A DNA stretch of 64,000 bases from Streptantibioticus parmotrematis (GCF_019890615.1 NZ_JAINVZ010000002.1:62001-126000); one strand, 5' to 3'; shown: positions 7,615 through 19,460, numbered from the stretch's first letter. Translations and numbers: made by a program. Notes: generated from the sequence alone by a model not told the origin.

Positions 7615-9234
7615 ATGGGACACCTCGAAGCGGCACACCTGGAGTACCTCCTGCCGGACGGCCGGGTGCTGCTCGGTGACGTCTCGTTCCGGGTCGGCGA
7701 GGGCGACCGGGTCGCGCTGGTGGGCGCCAACGGCGCGGGCAAGACCACGCTGCTGCGGCTGCTCGCGGGGGAGCTGACGCCGGACGGCGGCTCGGTGACG
7801 GTCAGCGGCGGGCTCGGCGTGATGCCGCAGTTCGTCGGCTCGGTGCGCGACGACCGCACCGTGCGCGACCTGCTGGTCTCCGTCGCCCGCCGCCGGGTGC
7901 GCGACGCGGCCCGCGCGGTCGACGCCGCCGAGCTGGACATCATGGCGCAGGACGACGAACCCGCCCAGCTCGCCTATGCCCAGGCGCTCGCCGACTGGGC
8001 GGAGGCCGGGGGCTACGAGGCCGAGACGCTGTGGGACATGTGCACGACGGCGGCGCTGGGCGTGCCGTACGAACGGGCCCAGTGGCGCGAGGTGCGCACC
8101 CTGTCCGGCGGCGAGCAGAAGCGGCTGGTGCTGGAGGCCCTGCTGCGCGGCACCGACCAGGTCCTGCTGCTCGACGAGCCGGACAACTACCTGGACGTGC
8201 CCGGCAAGCGCTGGCTGGAGGAGCAGCTGCGGGCGACCCGCAAGACGGTGCTGTTCGTCAGTCACGACCGGGAACTGCTGGCCCGCGCCGCCGACCGCGT
8301 CGTCAGCGTCGAGCCGGGCCCGGCGGGCAGCGACGTGTGGACGCACGGCGGCGGCTTCGCCACCTACCACCAGGCCCGCAGGGAACGCTTCGCCCGCTTC
8401 GAGGAGTTGCGCAGGCGCTGGGACGAGCAGCACGCCAAGCTCAAGAGCCTGGTGCTGACGTACCGTCAGAAAGCCGCGTTCAACTCGGACATGGCCTCCC
8501 GGCTCCAGGCGGCCGTCACCCGGCTGGCGAAGTTCGAGGAGGCCGGGCCGCCGCAGGAGCCGCCGCGCGAGCAGGACATCAGGATGCGGCTGCGCGGCGG
8601 CCGCACCGGGCTGCGCGCCGTCACCTGCGAGGGCCTGGAGCTGACCGGCCTGATGAAGCCGTTCGACCTGGAGGTCTTCTACGGCGAGCGGGTCGCCGTC
8701 CTCGGCTCCAACGGCTCCGGCAAGTCGCACTTCCTGCGCCTGCTGGCGGGCGGCGAAGTCGCGCACACCGGGACCTGGCGGCTCGGCGCCCGCGTCGTGG
8801 CCGGCCACTTCGCGCAGACCGACGCCACGCCCGGTCTGGAGGGGCGCACCCTCGTCGACATCCTGTGGACCGAGCACGCCCGCGACCGGGGCCGGGCGAT
8901 GAGCGCGCTGCGCCGCTACGAGCTGGAACGCCAGGGCGACCAGCGCTACGGCACCCTCTCCGGCGGCCAGCAGGCCCGCTTCCGCATCCTGCTGCTGGAG
9001 CTGGCGGGCTCCACCGCGCTGCTGCTGGACGAGCCCACCGACAACCTCGACCTGGAGAGCGCCGACGCCCTCCAGGCCGGGCTGGAGGCGTACGAGGGCA
9101 CGGTGCTCGCGGTCACCCACGACCGCTGGTTCGCCCGCTCCTTCGACCGCTTCCTGGTCTTCGGCGCCGACGGCGTGGTCCGCGAGGCGCCGGAGCCGCT
9201 GTGGGACGAGGGCCGGGTGGAGCGCAGCAGGTAG
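7615..9234 (+). CDS. ABC-F family ATPase (translation or ribosome-associated type)
   Basis: 539 residues with two nucleotide-binding domains and no membrane segments, the ABC-F layout. Domain 1 has Walker A GANGAGKTT (37-45), signature LSGGEQKR and Walker B LLLDEPDNYLD. Domain 2 has GSNGSGKS, LSGGQQAR and LLLDEPTDNLD, each followed by SHD or THD switch histidines. The inter-domain linker (RFEELRRRWDEQHAKLKSL) is the charged helical P-site tether of the family. ABC-F proteins act on ribosomes, either as translation factors or as antibiotic protection. Sequence alone does not say which. The ATG at 7615 lies close after TGAGAAT, so the message may be leaderless. Confidence 0.88.
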   Translation: MGHLEAAHLEYLLPDGRVLLGDVSFRVGEGDRVALVGANGAGKTTLLRLLAGELTPDGGSVTVSGGLGVMPQFVGSVRDDRTVRDLLVSVARRRVRDAARAVDAAELDIMAQDDEPAQLAYAQALADWAEAGGYEAETLWDMCTTAALGVPYERAQWREVRTLSGGEQKRLVLEALLRGTDQVLLLDEPDNYLDVPGKRWLEEQLRATRKTVLFVSHDRELLARAADRVVSVEPGPAGSDVWTHGGGFATYHQARRERFARFEELRRRWDEQHAKLKSLVLTYRQKAAFNSDMASRLQAAVTRLAKFEEAGPPQEPPREQDIRMRLRGGRTGLRAVTCEGLELTGLMKPFDLEVFYGERVAVLGSNGSGKSHFLRLLAGGEVAHTGTWRLGARVVAGHFAQTDATPGLEGRTLVDILWTEHARDRGRAMSALRRYELERQGDQRYGTLSGGQQARFRILLLELAGSTALLLDEPTDNLDLESADALQAGLEAYEGTVLAVTHDRWFARSFDRFLVFGADGVVREAPEPLWDEGRVERSR

Positions 9235-9279
9235 CGCGACGGCGTGCGGGCGCGGGCGGCCACGCTTAGCATCCGGAGT

Positions 9280-10563
9280 GTGACTTGGGGTAAATCGGAA
9301 GAACTGGGTATAACGGGCTGGCTGGTGAGACCCGCCTCCTGGCAGGCGCGCGTCACCGCCGTCGTCCTGCTGCTCGCCTCGGTCTTCGAGGTCTACCGCC
9401 GCAGCGGCACCGACGGCTCCGACAACGCCTTCGTGGTCAAGGCCGCCAGTACCTTCCTGCACGGCGGCTCGCCTTATTCCGACCGCCGCTTCCTCTATCT
9501 GCCCAGCAGCGTGCTGGCCGCCGTGCCGGAGGCGCTGCTGCCGCACTGGATGCTGCGCCCCCTGGTCCCGACCCTCACCGCGGGCCTGGTGGTGGCCGGC
9601 TGGTTCCTCGCCCTGCGAATCTTCGACGTCCCCTGGCGCAGCCGGCTGGCCACGCTGGTCGCGGGCGGCCTCGCGTTCTTCGCCCCGTTCCGCAGCCTGG
9701 TCGCGCTCGGCAACTGGACCGCCGCCAGCGCCGCCGCGCTGCCGCTGGCGCTGCTGCTGATGTCCCGCTCGCGCTGGTCGGCCGCCGGGGTGGTGATCGG
9801 GGCCGCGGTCGCGGTCAAGCCGATGCTGGTGCCGCTGGCGCTGCTGTTCCTGTTCGCCCGGCGGCCGCGCGCCCTCGCGCTCGCCGTGGGCGTCCCGGTC
9901 GCGCTCTCCCTGCCCGCGGCGCTGGTCATGCCCAACCCCACCTTCTTCTTCACCCGCACCCTGCCGTTCCTGCTGCACGGGCAGGACGCGTTCGCCCGGC
10001 CCTTCGACGCCTCGCTGGTGGCCGTGCTGCCGCGGATCGGCGTGCCGGTGGACGTCGCCGCGGCGCTCGCGGCGGGCGCGGCGGCGGCCGGGGTGTGGTG
10101 CGCCTGGCGGCGCTGGAACGGTGCGGTCGGCGCCGGGGCCCTGGAACGCGGGCGGCCCGAGGTGCCCGGCTGGTGGTCGGGGGCCGGGCGGGCGTGCGTG
10201 GCGGAGCGGCTGCGGCTGGTGGAGACCGCCGCGATGCTGATGCTCGCCACCTTCCTGGTCTCCCGGCCCGCCTTCGACCACTACAGCCTCGTGGTGCTGC
10301 CGGTGCTGCTCGCGTCGGCCGTGGTGCCGGGCTCGGTGCCCCGGCAGGCGTGGTTCTGGATCGCGCTGGTGCCGCAGGTCCCGGTGATCGACTGGCCGTT
10401 CCTGCTGCCCGACACCCGGCGCGCCTTCAAGGACGCGGCGATGCTGGGCGGGCTGGCGGCGCTGCTGGCCTGGCGGTGCGGGAGGGCCCGGCGGGTGCTG
10501 GTGCCCGAGCAGGGCGGCGCGGCGGGACCACCGCGTCCGGCGGGCTCCCGGGCGGCGCTGTAG
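9280..10563 (+). CDS. GT87-like polyprenyl-sugar membrane glycosyltransferase
   Basis: 427 residues, mostly hydrophobic, with about nine to ten predicted membrane helices. An early extracytoplasmic loop (GTDGSDNAFVVKAASTFL to GGSPYSDRRFLYLP) holds the acidic residues and the Y-P-P-like segment expected of DUF2029/GT87 mannosyl- or arabinosyltransferases. FDHYSLVVLPVLLA near the end is also typical. Such enzymes transfer sugars from lipid carriers on the outer face of the membrane. GTG 9280 is chosen because the in-frame GTG at 9244 only adds a basic stretch. The substrate is unknown. Confidence 0.75.
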   Translation: MTWGKSEELGITGWLVRPASWQARVTAVVLLLASVFEVYRRSGTDGSDNAFVVKAASTFLHGGSPYSDRRFLYLPSSVLAAVPEALLPHWMLRPLVPTLTAGLVVAGWFLALRIFDVPWRSRLATLVAGGLAFFAPFRSLVALGNWTAASAAALPLALLLMSRSRWSAAGVVIGAAVAVKPMLVPLALLFLFARRPRALALAVGVPVALSLPAALVMPNPTFFFTRTLPFLLHGQDAFARPFDASLVAVLPRIGVPVDVAAALAAGAAAAGVWCAWRRWNGAVGAGALERGRPEVPGWWSGAGRACVAERLRLVETAAMLMLATFLVSRPAFDHYSLVVLPVLLASAVVPGSVPRQAWFWIALVPQVPVIDWPFLLPDTRRAFKDAAMLGGLAALLAWRCGRARRVLVPEQGGAAGPPRPAGSRAAL

Positions 10564-10583
10564 CGCCCGTTTCCGGACGCGTT

Positions 10584-10614
10584 TTGACCCGTACGGCGCC
10601 GGGCGGGTATTCTG
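10584..10614 (+). promoter_or_regulatory. promoter and long leader of rplM-rpsI
   Basis: TTGACC (10584-10589) and TATTCT (10609-10614), 19 bases apart, resemble an HrdB promoter. The resulting leader to rplM would be about 170 nt. It contains a 12-bp palindrome TCTCACGTGAGA (10645-10656) and several GC-rich stems (10657-10750). L13 and S9 operons in other bacteria have autoregulatory leaders, so one is plausible here. Confidence 0.45.
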
Positions 10615-10790
10615 CCAGTTCGTTATGCGTATTGGCTTGCTCGTTCTCACGTGAGAGGCCGTTACGCCGGTTCACCGGGCCGATGACCAGCGATGACACG
10701 GGTTGCGTCACCCGTCTGTCGTCAGGGCTGTCGTGATCGTCCGGGTGGCCTTGTCAGTACCCACTCACTGAAGAAGCGAAGGCTACGACC

Positions 10791-11237
10791 GTGCGTACGT
10801 ACAGCCCCAAGCCCGGCGATGTCCAGCGCCAGTGGCACGTCATCGACGCGCAGGACGTGGTCCTGGGCCGTCTGGCGTCCCAGGCAGCGTCCCTCCTGAG
10901 GGGCAAGCACAAGCCGGTGTACGCGCCTCACGTTGACACCGGTGACTTCGTCATCATCATCAACGCCGACAAGGTGCACCTGTCCGGCAACAAGCGGACC
11001 CAGAAGATGGCCTACCGCCACTCCGGCTACCCGGGTGGTCTGCGCTCCGTCCGCTACGACGAGCTGATGGAGAAGGCCCCGGAGAAGGCCGTCGAGAAGG
11101 CCGTCAAGGGCATGCTCCCCAAGAACACGCTGGGCCGCCAGATGCTCTCGAAGCTGAAGGTCTACGCGGGCTCCGAGCACCCGCACGCCGCTCAGCAGCC
11201 CGTCCCGTTCGAGATCACGCAGGTTTCGCAGGGCTAG
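10791..11237 (+). CDS. rplM: 50S ribosomal protein L13
   Basis: A 148-residue L13, an early 50S assembly protein. The start [20 protein letters not shown] and the motif [19 protein letters not shown] are family hallmarks, as is the [13 protein letters not shown] segment. It starts with GTG 10791 after AAGAAGCGAAGG. It forms an operon with rpsI, 42 bp downstream. Confidence 0.97.
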   Translation: MRTYSPKPGDVQRQWHVIDAQDVVLGRLASQAASLLRGKHKPVYAPHVDTGDFVIIINADKVHLSGNKRTQKMAYRHSGYPGGLRSVRYDELMEKAPEKAVEKAVKGMLPKNTLGRQMLSKLKVYAGSEHPHAAQQPVPFEITQVSQG

Positions 11238-11279
11238 TCCCGGCCACCGGCTACCAGCAGAAAGCATCTGAGGAGAATC

Positions 11280-11792
11280 GTGGCTGAGACCACCCCTGAG
11301 GCCCCGCTCGCCGAGGACGGCGAGATCACCGAGTACACCAGCGAGTCCACCGAGGCCCCGCAGGAGTACACCTCCGAGTCGCTCGCGGGCCGTTTCGGCG
11401 ACCCGCAGCCGGCTGCCGGCACCGGCCGCCGCAAGCGCTCGGTCGCCCGTGTCCGCATCGTCCCGGGCACCGGCAAGTGGAAGATCAACGGTCGCACCCT
11501 TGAGGAGTACTTCCCCAACAAGGTGCACCAGCAGGAAGTCAACGAGCCGTTCAAGATCCTTGAGCTCGACGGCCGTTACGACGTCATCGCCCGCATCGCC
11601 GGCGGCGGCATCTCCGGCCAGGCCGGTGCGCTGCGCCTGGGCGTCGCCCGTTCGCTGAACGAGGCCGACGTCGACAACAACCGCGCGGTGCTGAAGAAGG
11701 CGGGCTTCCTGACCCGCGACGCTCGCGAGATCGAGCGGAAGAAGGCCGGTCTGAAGAAGGCCCGCAAGGCCCCGCAGTACAGCAAGCGCTAA
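11280..11792 (+). CDS. rpsI: 30S ribosomal protein S9
   Basis: 170 residues starting with GTG 11280 after GAGGAGAATC. The first 45 residues are an acidic, Glu/Thr/Ser-rich actinobacterial extension with two copies of EYTSES. The S9 core follows and ends with the conserved PQYSKR tail, which reaches the P-site tRNA. It is co-transcribed with rplM and followed by a strong terminator. Confidence 0.97.
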   Translation: MAETTPEAPLAEDGEITEYTSESTEAPQEYTSESLAGRFGDPQPAAGTGRRKRSVARVRIVPGTGKWKINGRTLEEYFPNKVHQQEVNEPFKILELDGRYDVIARIAGGGISGQAGALRLGVARSLNEADVDNNRAVLKKAGFLTRDAREIERKKAGLKKARKAPQYSKR

Positions 11793-11806
11793 ATCCCGCT
11801 TGTCGC

Positions 11807-11843
11807 AACGCCCCGGAGGCACGTCGTGCGCCTCCGGGGCGTT
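11807..11843 (+). terminator. terminator of the rplM-rpsI operon
   Basis: A perfect 14-bp stem, AACGCCCCGGAGGC (11807-11820) with GCCTCCGGGGCGTT (11830-11843), around a 9-base loop. It begins 15 bp after the rpsI stop codon. Confidence 0.88.
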
Positions 11844-11935
11844 CGCTTACCGTGTACGGTCTGCGCGGACCGCGCGGGATCGGGCCGTACGGTGGCCGTA
11901 CGGGGCCACCCCATCGTCATCTCGGAGGAACCACA

Positions 11936-13294
11936 GTGGGACGACTCTTCGGTACGGACGGGGTACGCGGTGTCGCGAACGCGGACCTCACCGCCGAGCT
12001 GGCACTCGGCCTGTCGGTCGCCGCGGCGCACGTGCTCGGTGAGGCAGGCACCTTCGAGGGCCATCGCCCGACCGCCGTCGTGGGCCGCGACCCCCGCGCC
12101 TCCGGGGAGTTCCTGGAGGCCGCCGTGGTGGCGGGCCTGGCCAGCGCCGGAGTCGACGTCCTGCGGGTCGGCGTGCTGCCCACCCCCGCGGTCGCCTACC
12201 TGACCGGTGCGCTCGGCGCCGACCTGGGCGTCATGCTCTCCGCCAGCCACAACCCGATGCCGGACAACGGCATCAAGTTCTTCGCCCGCGGCGGTCACAA
12301 GCTCGCCGACGAGCTGGAGGACCGCATCGAGGAGACCTACCGCGGTCACGCCTCCGGTGAGCCGTGGGACCGCCCGACCGGCGCCGGGGTGGGCCGGGTC
12401 CGCGACTACACCCAGGGCTTCGACAACTACGTCGCCCACCTCGTCGGCGTCCTGCCCAACCGGCTCGACGGCCTGAAGGTCGTCATCGACGCCGCGCACG
12501 GCGCCGCCTCCCGCGTCTCGCCCGAGGCCTTCGCCCGCGCGGGCGCCGAGGTCGTCACCCTCGGCACCAAGCCGGACGGCCTCAACATCAACGACGAGTG
12601 CGGCTCGACGCACCTGGACAAGCTGCGCGCCGCCGTCGTCGAGCACGGCGCCCACCTCGGCGTGGCCCACGACGGCGACGCCGACCGCTGCCTCGCGGTG
12701 GACGCCTCCGGTGCCGAGGTGGACGGCGACCAGATCCTCGCCGTGCTCGCGCTCGCGATGCGCGAGGCGGGCGGACTGCGGGAGAACACCGTGGTCGCCA
12801 CCGTCATGTCCAACCTGGGCTTCAAGCTCGCCATGGAGCGCGAAGGCATCCGGCTGATCCAGACCGCCGTCGGCGACCGCTACGTGCTGGAGTCGATGAA
12901 GGACAACGGCTACGCCCTCGGCGGCGAGCAGTCCGGCCACGTCATCGTGCTGGACCACGCCACCACCGGCGACGGCACCCTCACCGGCCTGCTGCTCGCC
13001 GCCCGGGTCGCCGCCACCGGCCGCTCCCTGGCGGAGCTGGCCGCCGTGATGGAGCGGCTGCCGCAGGTGCTGGTCAACGTCCCCGACGTGGACAGGTCCC
13101 GGGTCGGCTCCGAGGCCGAGCTGCGCCGCGCGGTCGAGGAGGCCGAACGCGAGCTGGGCGCCACCGGCCGCGTCCTGCTGCGCCCCTCGGGCACCGAGCC
13201 GCTGGTGCGCGTCATGGTCGAGGCCGCCGACATCGACCACGCCCGGTCGGTCGCCGGACGGCTCGCGGACGTCGTCAAGCGCACCCTGGGCTGA
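11936..13294 (+). CDS. glmM: phosphoglucosamine mutase
   Basis: 452 residues. It converts glucosamine-6-phosphate to glucosamine-1-phosphate for UDP-GlcNAc and peptidoglycan. The phosphoserine loop is [13 protein letters not shown] (S104), the metal loop DGDADR, the sugar-binding loop GGEQSGH, and the phosphate site [15 protein letters not shown] 11936 lies after GGAGGAACCACA. It works with glmS, which is encoded nearby on the other strand. The end is convergent with coaA. Confidence 0.95.
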   Translation: MGRLFGTDGVRGVANADLTAELALGLSVAAAHVLGEAGTFEGHRPTAVVGRDPRASGEFLEAAVVAGLASAGVDVLRVGVLPTPAVAYLTGALGADLGVMLSASHNPMPDNGIKFFARGGHKLADELEDRIEETYRGHASGEPWDRPTGAGVGRVRDYTQGFDNYVAHLVGVLPNRLDGLKVVIDAAHGAASRVSPEAFARAGAEVVTLGTKPDGLNINDECGSTHLDKLRAAVVEHGAHLGVAHDGDADRCLAVDASGAEVDGDQILAVLALAMREAGGLRENTVVATVMSNLGFKLAMEREGIRLIQTAVGDRYVLESMKDNGYALGGEQSGHVIVLDHATTGDGTLTGLLLAARVAATGRSLAELAAVMERLPQVLVNVPDVDRSRVGSEAELRRAVEEAERELGATGRVLLRPSGTEPLVRVMVEAADIDHARSVAGRLADVVKRTLG

Positions 13295-13329
13295 CCGGCC
13301 GGGGCGGGCGCCGCGCCGGGACCGGCGCG

Positions 13330-13398
13330 GCGCTCACAGCTTGACGCAAGCAGCGCTCACAGCTCGCGCGGCGACAGCCGGGCGCTCACAGCTTGCGC
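13330..13398. repeat. three copies of the coaA 3'-end sequence
   Basis: GCGCTCACAGCTTG(A)CGC-like units begin at 13330, 13353 and 13382. The last copy contains the true coaA stop codon, read on the minus strand. The other two are degenerate copies downstream of it. This looks like local duplication of the gene end. Confidence 0.6.
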
Positions 13399-14369
13399 AG
13401 GGAGAGCCGCTGGACCTTGTGGTCCGGGCCCTTGCGCAGCACCAGCGTGGCGCGGCCGCGCGTCGGCGCCACGTTCTGCTCCAGGTTCGGGCGGTTGATC
13501 GTCCGCCACAGCATCCGCGCGTAGTCCAGCGCCTCGTCCTCGGAGACCTGCGTGTACCTGCGGAAGTACGACGAGGGGTCCTGGAACGCGGTCTCGCGCA
13601 GCATCCGGAAGCGGCTGAGGTACCAGCGTTCGATGTCCTCGCCGCGCGCGTCCACGTAGACGCTGAAGTCGAAGTAGTCGGCGAGGCCGACCCGGGTGCG
13701 GCCGTCCTTGCCGGGCAGCGCGGGCTGGAGCACGTTGAGGCCCTCGACGATGAGGATGTCGGGCCTGCGCACCACCAGCCGCTCGTCGGGCACGATGTCG
13801 TAGATCAGGTGCGAGTACACCGGCGCGGTGACCTCGTCCTTGCCGGCCTTGACGTCGGCGACGAACCGGGTGAGCGCCCGGCGGTCGTAGGACTCCGGGA
13901 AGCCCTTGCGGGACATCAGGCCGCGCCGCGCCAGCTCCGCGTTGGGCAGCAGGAAGCCGTCGGTGGTGACCAGCTCCACCCGGGGGTGCTCGGGCCAGCG
14001 GGCCAGCAGGGCCTGAAGGACGCGGGCGGTGGTGGACTTGCCCACCGCGACGCTGCCCGCGACCCCGATCACGAACGGGGTGCCGGACTGGGCGCCGTGC
14101 CCGTTGCCCGCGTCGAGGAAGGTGTTGAGCGCCCCGCGCAGGCCCATGGTGGCGCCGACGTAGAGGTTGAGCAGCCGGGACAGCGGCAGGTAGACGTCGC
14201 GCACCTCGTCAAGGTCCATCAGGTCGCCGAGACCGCGCAGCCCCTCGACCTCCTCGGCGCTCAGCGTCAACGGCGTCCGCTCACGCAGCGCGCTCCACTC
14301 GGCCCGGGTCAGATCCACGTAGGGGGTCGCCTCGCGGCGGCGCTCACTCGTCAGGGACACGTCGTCCAT
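13386..14369 (-). CDS. coaA: pantothenate kinase, type I
   Basis: 327 residues. It phosphorylates pantothenate in the first committed and feedback-controlled step of CoA synthesis. The P-loop [14 protein letters not shown] lies near 103-113, with DGFLLPN and [10 protein letters not shown] typical of bacterial CoaA. It ends VQRLSLRKL. The ATG at 14369 gives the usual length. It is divergent-by-neighbour with glmM and upstream of nnrDE on the same strand orientation. Confidence 0.95.
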   Translation of the reverse strand: MDDVSLTSERRREATPYVDLTRAEWSALRERTPLTLSAEEVEGLRGLGDLMDLDEVRDVYLPLSRLLNLYVGATMGLRGALNTFLDAGNGHGAQSGTPFVIGVAGSVAVGKSTTARVLQALLARWPEHPRVELVTTDGFLLPNAELARRGLMSRKGFPESYDRRALTRFVADVKAGKDEVTAPVYSHLIYDIVPDERLVVRRPDILIVEGLNVLQPALPGKDGRTRVGLADYFDFSVYVDARGEDIERWYLSRFRMLRETAFQDPSSYFRRYTQVSEDEALDYARMLWRTINRPNLEQNVAPTRGRATLVLRKGPDHKVQRLSLRKL

Positions 14370-14392
14370 TGTGCTGCGCCGTTACGCGGCGT

Positions 14393-15862
14393 TCACGTTC
14401 GGGGCAGTGCGTCGTTCGTCACGGAATCCATGATCGAGGCGCGCACCAGCGGTACGCGATCGGCCAGTTCGTGGGCGCCGAACGGCGGCGGCAGGTCGCG
14501 CCCGGCCAGCCCGTGCAGGTACGCGCCGACGGAGGCGGCATCCTGCGCGGACAGCCCGGCGGCCAGCAGCGAACCGGTCAGCCCGGACAGCACGTCGCCG
14601 CTGCCCGCGGTCGACAGCCAGGCCGAACCGGTCGGGTTGACCCTTACCGCGGCCCCGTCCGGCCCGGCGACCAGCGTGGTGGAGCCCTTCAGCAGCGCGG
14701 TCGCCCGGAACTCCTCGGCCAGCCGCCGCACCTGCGCCAGCCGGGCGCCCTCGACGTCCCCGCGGTCGGCGTCCAGCAGCGCGGCGGCCTCGCCCGCGTG
14801 CGGGGTCAGCACGGTCCCGGCGCGGCGGGCGCGCACCGCCTCGCGGTCGGCCAGCCGCAGCGCGTCGGCGTCGATGAGGACGGGCACGTCGGCGGCGACG
14901 ACCTCGGCGACCGCCTGCCGGGCCCGGGAGTCGTCGCCGAGGCCGGGGCCGATCACCCAGGCCTGCACCCGTCCGGCCTTCGCGGGCGGCCCGGCGCTCA
15001 CCAGCGTCTCGGGGAAACGGGCGATCACCGCGTCGGCGCCCGGCCCCACGTAGCGCACGGCACCGGCGCCGCCGCGCAGCGCGCCGCCGACCGCGAGCAC
15101 GGCCGCGCCCGGGTAGCGCTCTGACCCGGCGACGACGCCGACGACGCCGCGCCGGTACTTGTCGCTCTCGCCGGAGGGGGAGGGCAGCAGCGCGGCGACG
15201 TCCGCGTGCTGGAGCGCTTCGAGCGCGGGAGTCCGCGGCAGGTGCGGGCCGAGGCCGATGTCGGTGAAGCGCAGGGCGCCGACGTGTTCGGCGCCGGGGT
15301 CGATCAGCAGGCCCGGCTTGTACGCGCCGAAGGCCACGGTGACGTCGGCGCGCACCGCCTCGCCCGCCACCTCACCGGTGTCCGGGTCGATGCCGCTCGG
15401 CAGGTCCACGGCGACGACGGCCGCGCGGGCGCGGCGGGCCAGCTCCGCGAGCCGGGCGGCTTCCGGCCGCAGCCCGCCCTTGCCGCCGATGCCCACGATG
15501 CCGTCCAGCACGAGGTCGGCGCGGCCGATGACGGCGTCGGCGTCCTCGGGGGCGACGGTGCGGCCGCCGGCGGCGCGCAGGGCGGCGAGAGCGCCGGGGT
15601 GCGTGCGCTCGGGCGCGAGCTCGACGGCGACGGCCCCGGCCCCGCGCCGGGCCAGCGCGGCGGCGGCGTACAGCGCGTCGCCGCCGTTGTCCCCGCTCCC
15701 GGCGAGCACGACGACGCGTCGCCCGTAGACGCCGCCGAGCATGTCGGCGCAGGCGGTGGCCAGCCCGAAGGCGGCCCGCCGCATCAGGGCCCCGTCAGGC
15801 AGCGTGCCCATCAGCGCCCGCTCGGCGGCGCGCACGGTCTCGACGTCGTACCCACAGCGCAT
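14393..15862 (-). CDS. nnrDE: bifunctional NAD(P)H-hydrate epimerase / ADP-dependent dehydratase
   Basis: 489 residues repairing damaged (hydrated) NADH and NADPH. The N-terminal YjeF_N epimerase domain (about 1-215) has VVVLAGSGDNGGDALYAAA and VDLPSGIDPDTGEV. The C-terminal ribokinase-like dehydratase domain (about 225-489) has LLKGSTTLVAGPDG and TAGSGDVLSGLTGSLLA. The start at 15862 (MRCGYDVETVRAAERALM) fits the family N terminus. It shares orientation with acpS and glmS upstream, 89 bp away. Confidence 0.95.
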   Translation of the reverse strand: MRCGYDVETVRAAERALMGTLPDGALMRRAAFGLATACADMLGGVYGRRVVVLAGSGDNGGDALYAAAALARRGAGAVAVELAPERTHPGALAALRAAGGRTVAPEDADAVIGRADLVLDGIVGIGGKGGLRPEAARLAELARRARAAVVAVDLPSGIDPDTGEVAGEAVRADVTVAFGAYKPGLLIDPGAEHVGALRFTDIGLGPHLPRTPALEALQHADVAALLPSPSGESDKYRRGVVGVVAGSERYPGAAVLAVGGALRGGAGAVRYVGPGADAVIARFPETLVSAGPPAKAGRVQAWVIGPGLGDDSRARQAVAEVVAADVPVLIDADALRLADREAVRARRAGTVLTPHAGEAAALLDADRGDVEGARLAQVRRLAEEFRATALLKGSTTLVAGPDGAAVRVNPTGSAWLSTAGSGDVLSGLTGSLLAAGLSAQDAASVGAYLHGLAGRDLPPPFGAHELADRVPLVRASIMDSVTNDALPRT

Positions 15863-15951
15863 GCGCCGAGCGTAAGCCCAACTCCGGCCGGAGGCACGCC
15901 GATCGCCGCGGGGCGCACGCGACCCGCGGGCCCCGCGCGGGCCCGTCGCGG

Positions 15952-16320
15952 TCACCCCTCCGCGATCACCACCGCCGATGCCACGCCCGCGTCGTGGGAG
16001 AGGGAGACGTGCCAGGTGCGCACGCCCAGGGCCTCGGCTCTGGCGGCCACCGTGCCGCGGACTTCCAGGCGGGGGCGGCCGGAGTCCTCCGCGCACACCT
16101 CCGCGTCGGTCCACAGCAGGCCCGGGGGCGCGCCGAGGGCCTTGGCCAGGGCCTCCTTCGCGGCGAAGCGGGCGGCGAGCGAGGCCGCGCCGCGCCGCTC
16201 GCCGTCCGGGAGCCGCAGTTCCGCGGGGACGAAGAGGCGGTCCGCCAGGGCCGGGGTCCGCCGCAACGCCTCCTCGAAGCGGGCGATTTCGGCCACGTCG
16301 ATGCCCACTCCGATGATCAT
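15952..16320 (-). CDS. acpS: holo-[acyl-carrier-protein] synthase
   Basis: 122 residues. It transfers 4'-phosphopantetheine from CoA to acyl carrier proteins. The magnesium and CoA site motifs [16 protein letters not shown] (D8) and [12 protein letters not shown] are present, and SLSHD lies in the C-terminal half. It is only 7 bp from glmS, so the two are co-transcribed (glmS-acpS-nnrDE). coaA makes the CoA pathway precursor, so the cluster is functionally linked. Confidence 0.95.
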   Translation of the reverse strand: MIIGVGIDVAEIARFEEALRRTPALADRLFVPAELRLPDGERRGAASLAARFAAKEALAKALGAPPGLLWTDAEVCAEDSGRPRLEVRGTVAARAEALGVRTWHVSLSHDAGVASAVVIAEG

Positions 16321-16327
16321 GCCGCGC

Positions 16328-18175
<1,848 letters not shown>

Positions 18176-18262
18176 GGGGGTCAGCTTAGGCGCACCTGCT
18201 GGGTACGGCTGCGTCGCGTGTTCGACGCCGGTGGCTCACGGCCTTGCTGACGGTACGTGGGA

Positions 18263-18282
18263 TTGGTGGGCCTTGGTGGGCC
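18263..18282. repeat. tandem 10-bp repeat in the glmS-ldt divergent gap
   Basis: TTGGTGGGCC is repeated head-to-tail at 18263-18272 and 18273-18282. The rest of the 253-bp divergent gap shows no clear promoter to me. Confidence 0.5.
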
Positions 18283-18428
18283 TTTAGGGGGATTTGCGAT
18301 CGGGCAAGGGAGTGGCCGCTGGACCGGGGGCCACGGGACGCGGGTCCGGTGCGGGCATGGCTGGTCCGTCCCGACGTTGCGCGGCCGCCTGCCGCGCACA
18401 CCCTTGCCGGTTCCAGGAGGTCTTGGCC

Positions 18429-19460
18429 ATGGCTGGTGTCACGAGAGCGAGAGGGCGGGCCGGACTGCTCGCGGCGGCGACGCTGCTGCCGGTGCTGCTC
18501 ACCGGCGGGACCGCGTCGGCGGGCTCGGCGGCCGGCCCCGGTGCCCCCGGCGGAGCCGACCGCGCCGCGATCGGCTCGCCCAAGCACCGCCCCGACGAGG
18601 TCGTCGCCGACGACGTCGTACCGCTCGACCGCCTGGTGCCCGGCGAGCCGCTGCCCGCCGCCGCCCGCGACACTCCCGATCAGGGCCTGGCCCCCGGTGA
18701 CCCCGCCCCCGCCCGCGGGCGCGCCGTCCCCGCGCCCGCGCAGGCCCGCGACGCCGCGCTCATCGAGTGGGTCCCCGCCGACGACGCCGCCGCGGTGCGC
18801 GCCGCCGCCGAGCCGTCGCCCGCCCCGCGCCCGGCGCGCCGCCCGTACTGCTCCGCGCACACCGGCCCGTACCAGACCGAGGTCGAACGCTTCCTCCACC
18901 TGTTCGCGGGCACCGGGCACGCCCGGCAGACCCCTGACGGCTGCTCCGCCATCCGGCGCTACCAGCGCGCCCACGCCATCCGGCCGGCGATCGGCTTCGC
19001 CGGACCGGTCACCTGGGGCTCGATGCTCGACGCCGGGCTCGCCGCCGAACTGGCCTCCAAGGCCCCGGCCAACCCGGACGCCGGCCACCACTGCCCGGTG
19101 GGCCGCTACCGCATCGCCTGCGTCGACCAGAACCGGCAGCTGATGTGGGTGCAGCAGGGCCGCCGCATCTTGTTCGGCCCGGTCCGGGTCCGCACCGGCA
19201 AGACGGGGATGCGCACCCGCGACGGGCTGTACCGCGTCTACTGGCGGCACGAGTACCACGTCTCGACGATCTACGGCACGCCCATGCCGTACAGCCAGTT
19301 CTTCGACGGCGGCGAGGCGTTCCACGGCATCTACGGCAGCCTGTACGCGCCGACCGGCTCCTACGGCTGCGTCAACCTGCGCGTGGCGGACGCCCGCAGG
19401 CTGTGGGGTGTGCTGCGCAAGGGCGACCGGGTGTACGTCTGGGGGCACAAGCCGCGCTGA
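18429..19460 (+). CDS. secreted L,D-transpeptidase with peptidoglycan-binding domain
   Basis: 343 residues, starting ATG 18429 with CCAGGAGG at ideal spacing. The signal peptide is about 1-32 (RAGLLAAATLLPVLLTGGTASA). A disordered Ala/Pro segment follows, then a PG_binding_1-like domain (about 145-205, EVERFLHLFAG to SMLDAGLAAEL), then the YkuD catalytic domain. The motif H299-G...SYGC314VN gives the active-site His and Cys. It would make 3-3 cross-links or attach proteins to peptidoglycan. Sequence supports activity. Confidence 0.9.
   Translation: MAGVTRARGRAGLLAAATLLPVLLTGGTASAGSAAGPGAPGGADRAAIGSPKHRPDEVVADDVVPLDRLVPGEPLPAAARDTPDQGLAPGDPAPARGRAVPAPAQARDAALIEWVPADDAAAVRAAAEPSPAPRPARRPYCSAHTGPYQTEVERFLHLFAGTGHARQTPDGCSAIRRYQRAHAIRPAIGFAGPVTWGSMLDAGLAAELASKAPANPDAGHHCPVGRYRIACVDQNRQLMWVQQGRRILFGPVRVRTGKTGMRTRDGLYRVYWRHEYHVSTIYGTPMPYSQFFDGGEAFHGIYGSLYAPTGSYGCVNLRVADARRLWGVLRKGDRVYVWGHKPR

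Noticed and set aside
5494-10650. 1718-residue open frame on the minus strand
   Set aside because: It runs across truA, the ABC-F gene and others in antisense, is Arg/Gly/His/Pro-rich low-complexity sequence, and has no start signal. Long antisense frames are a by-product of high GC3.
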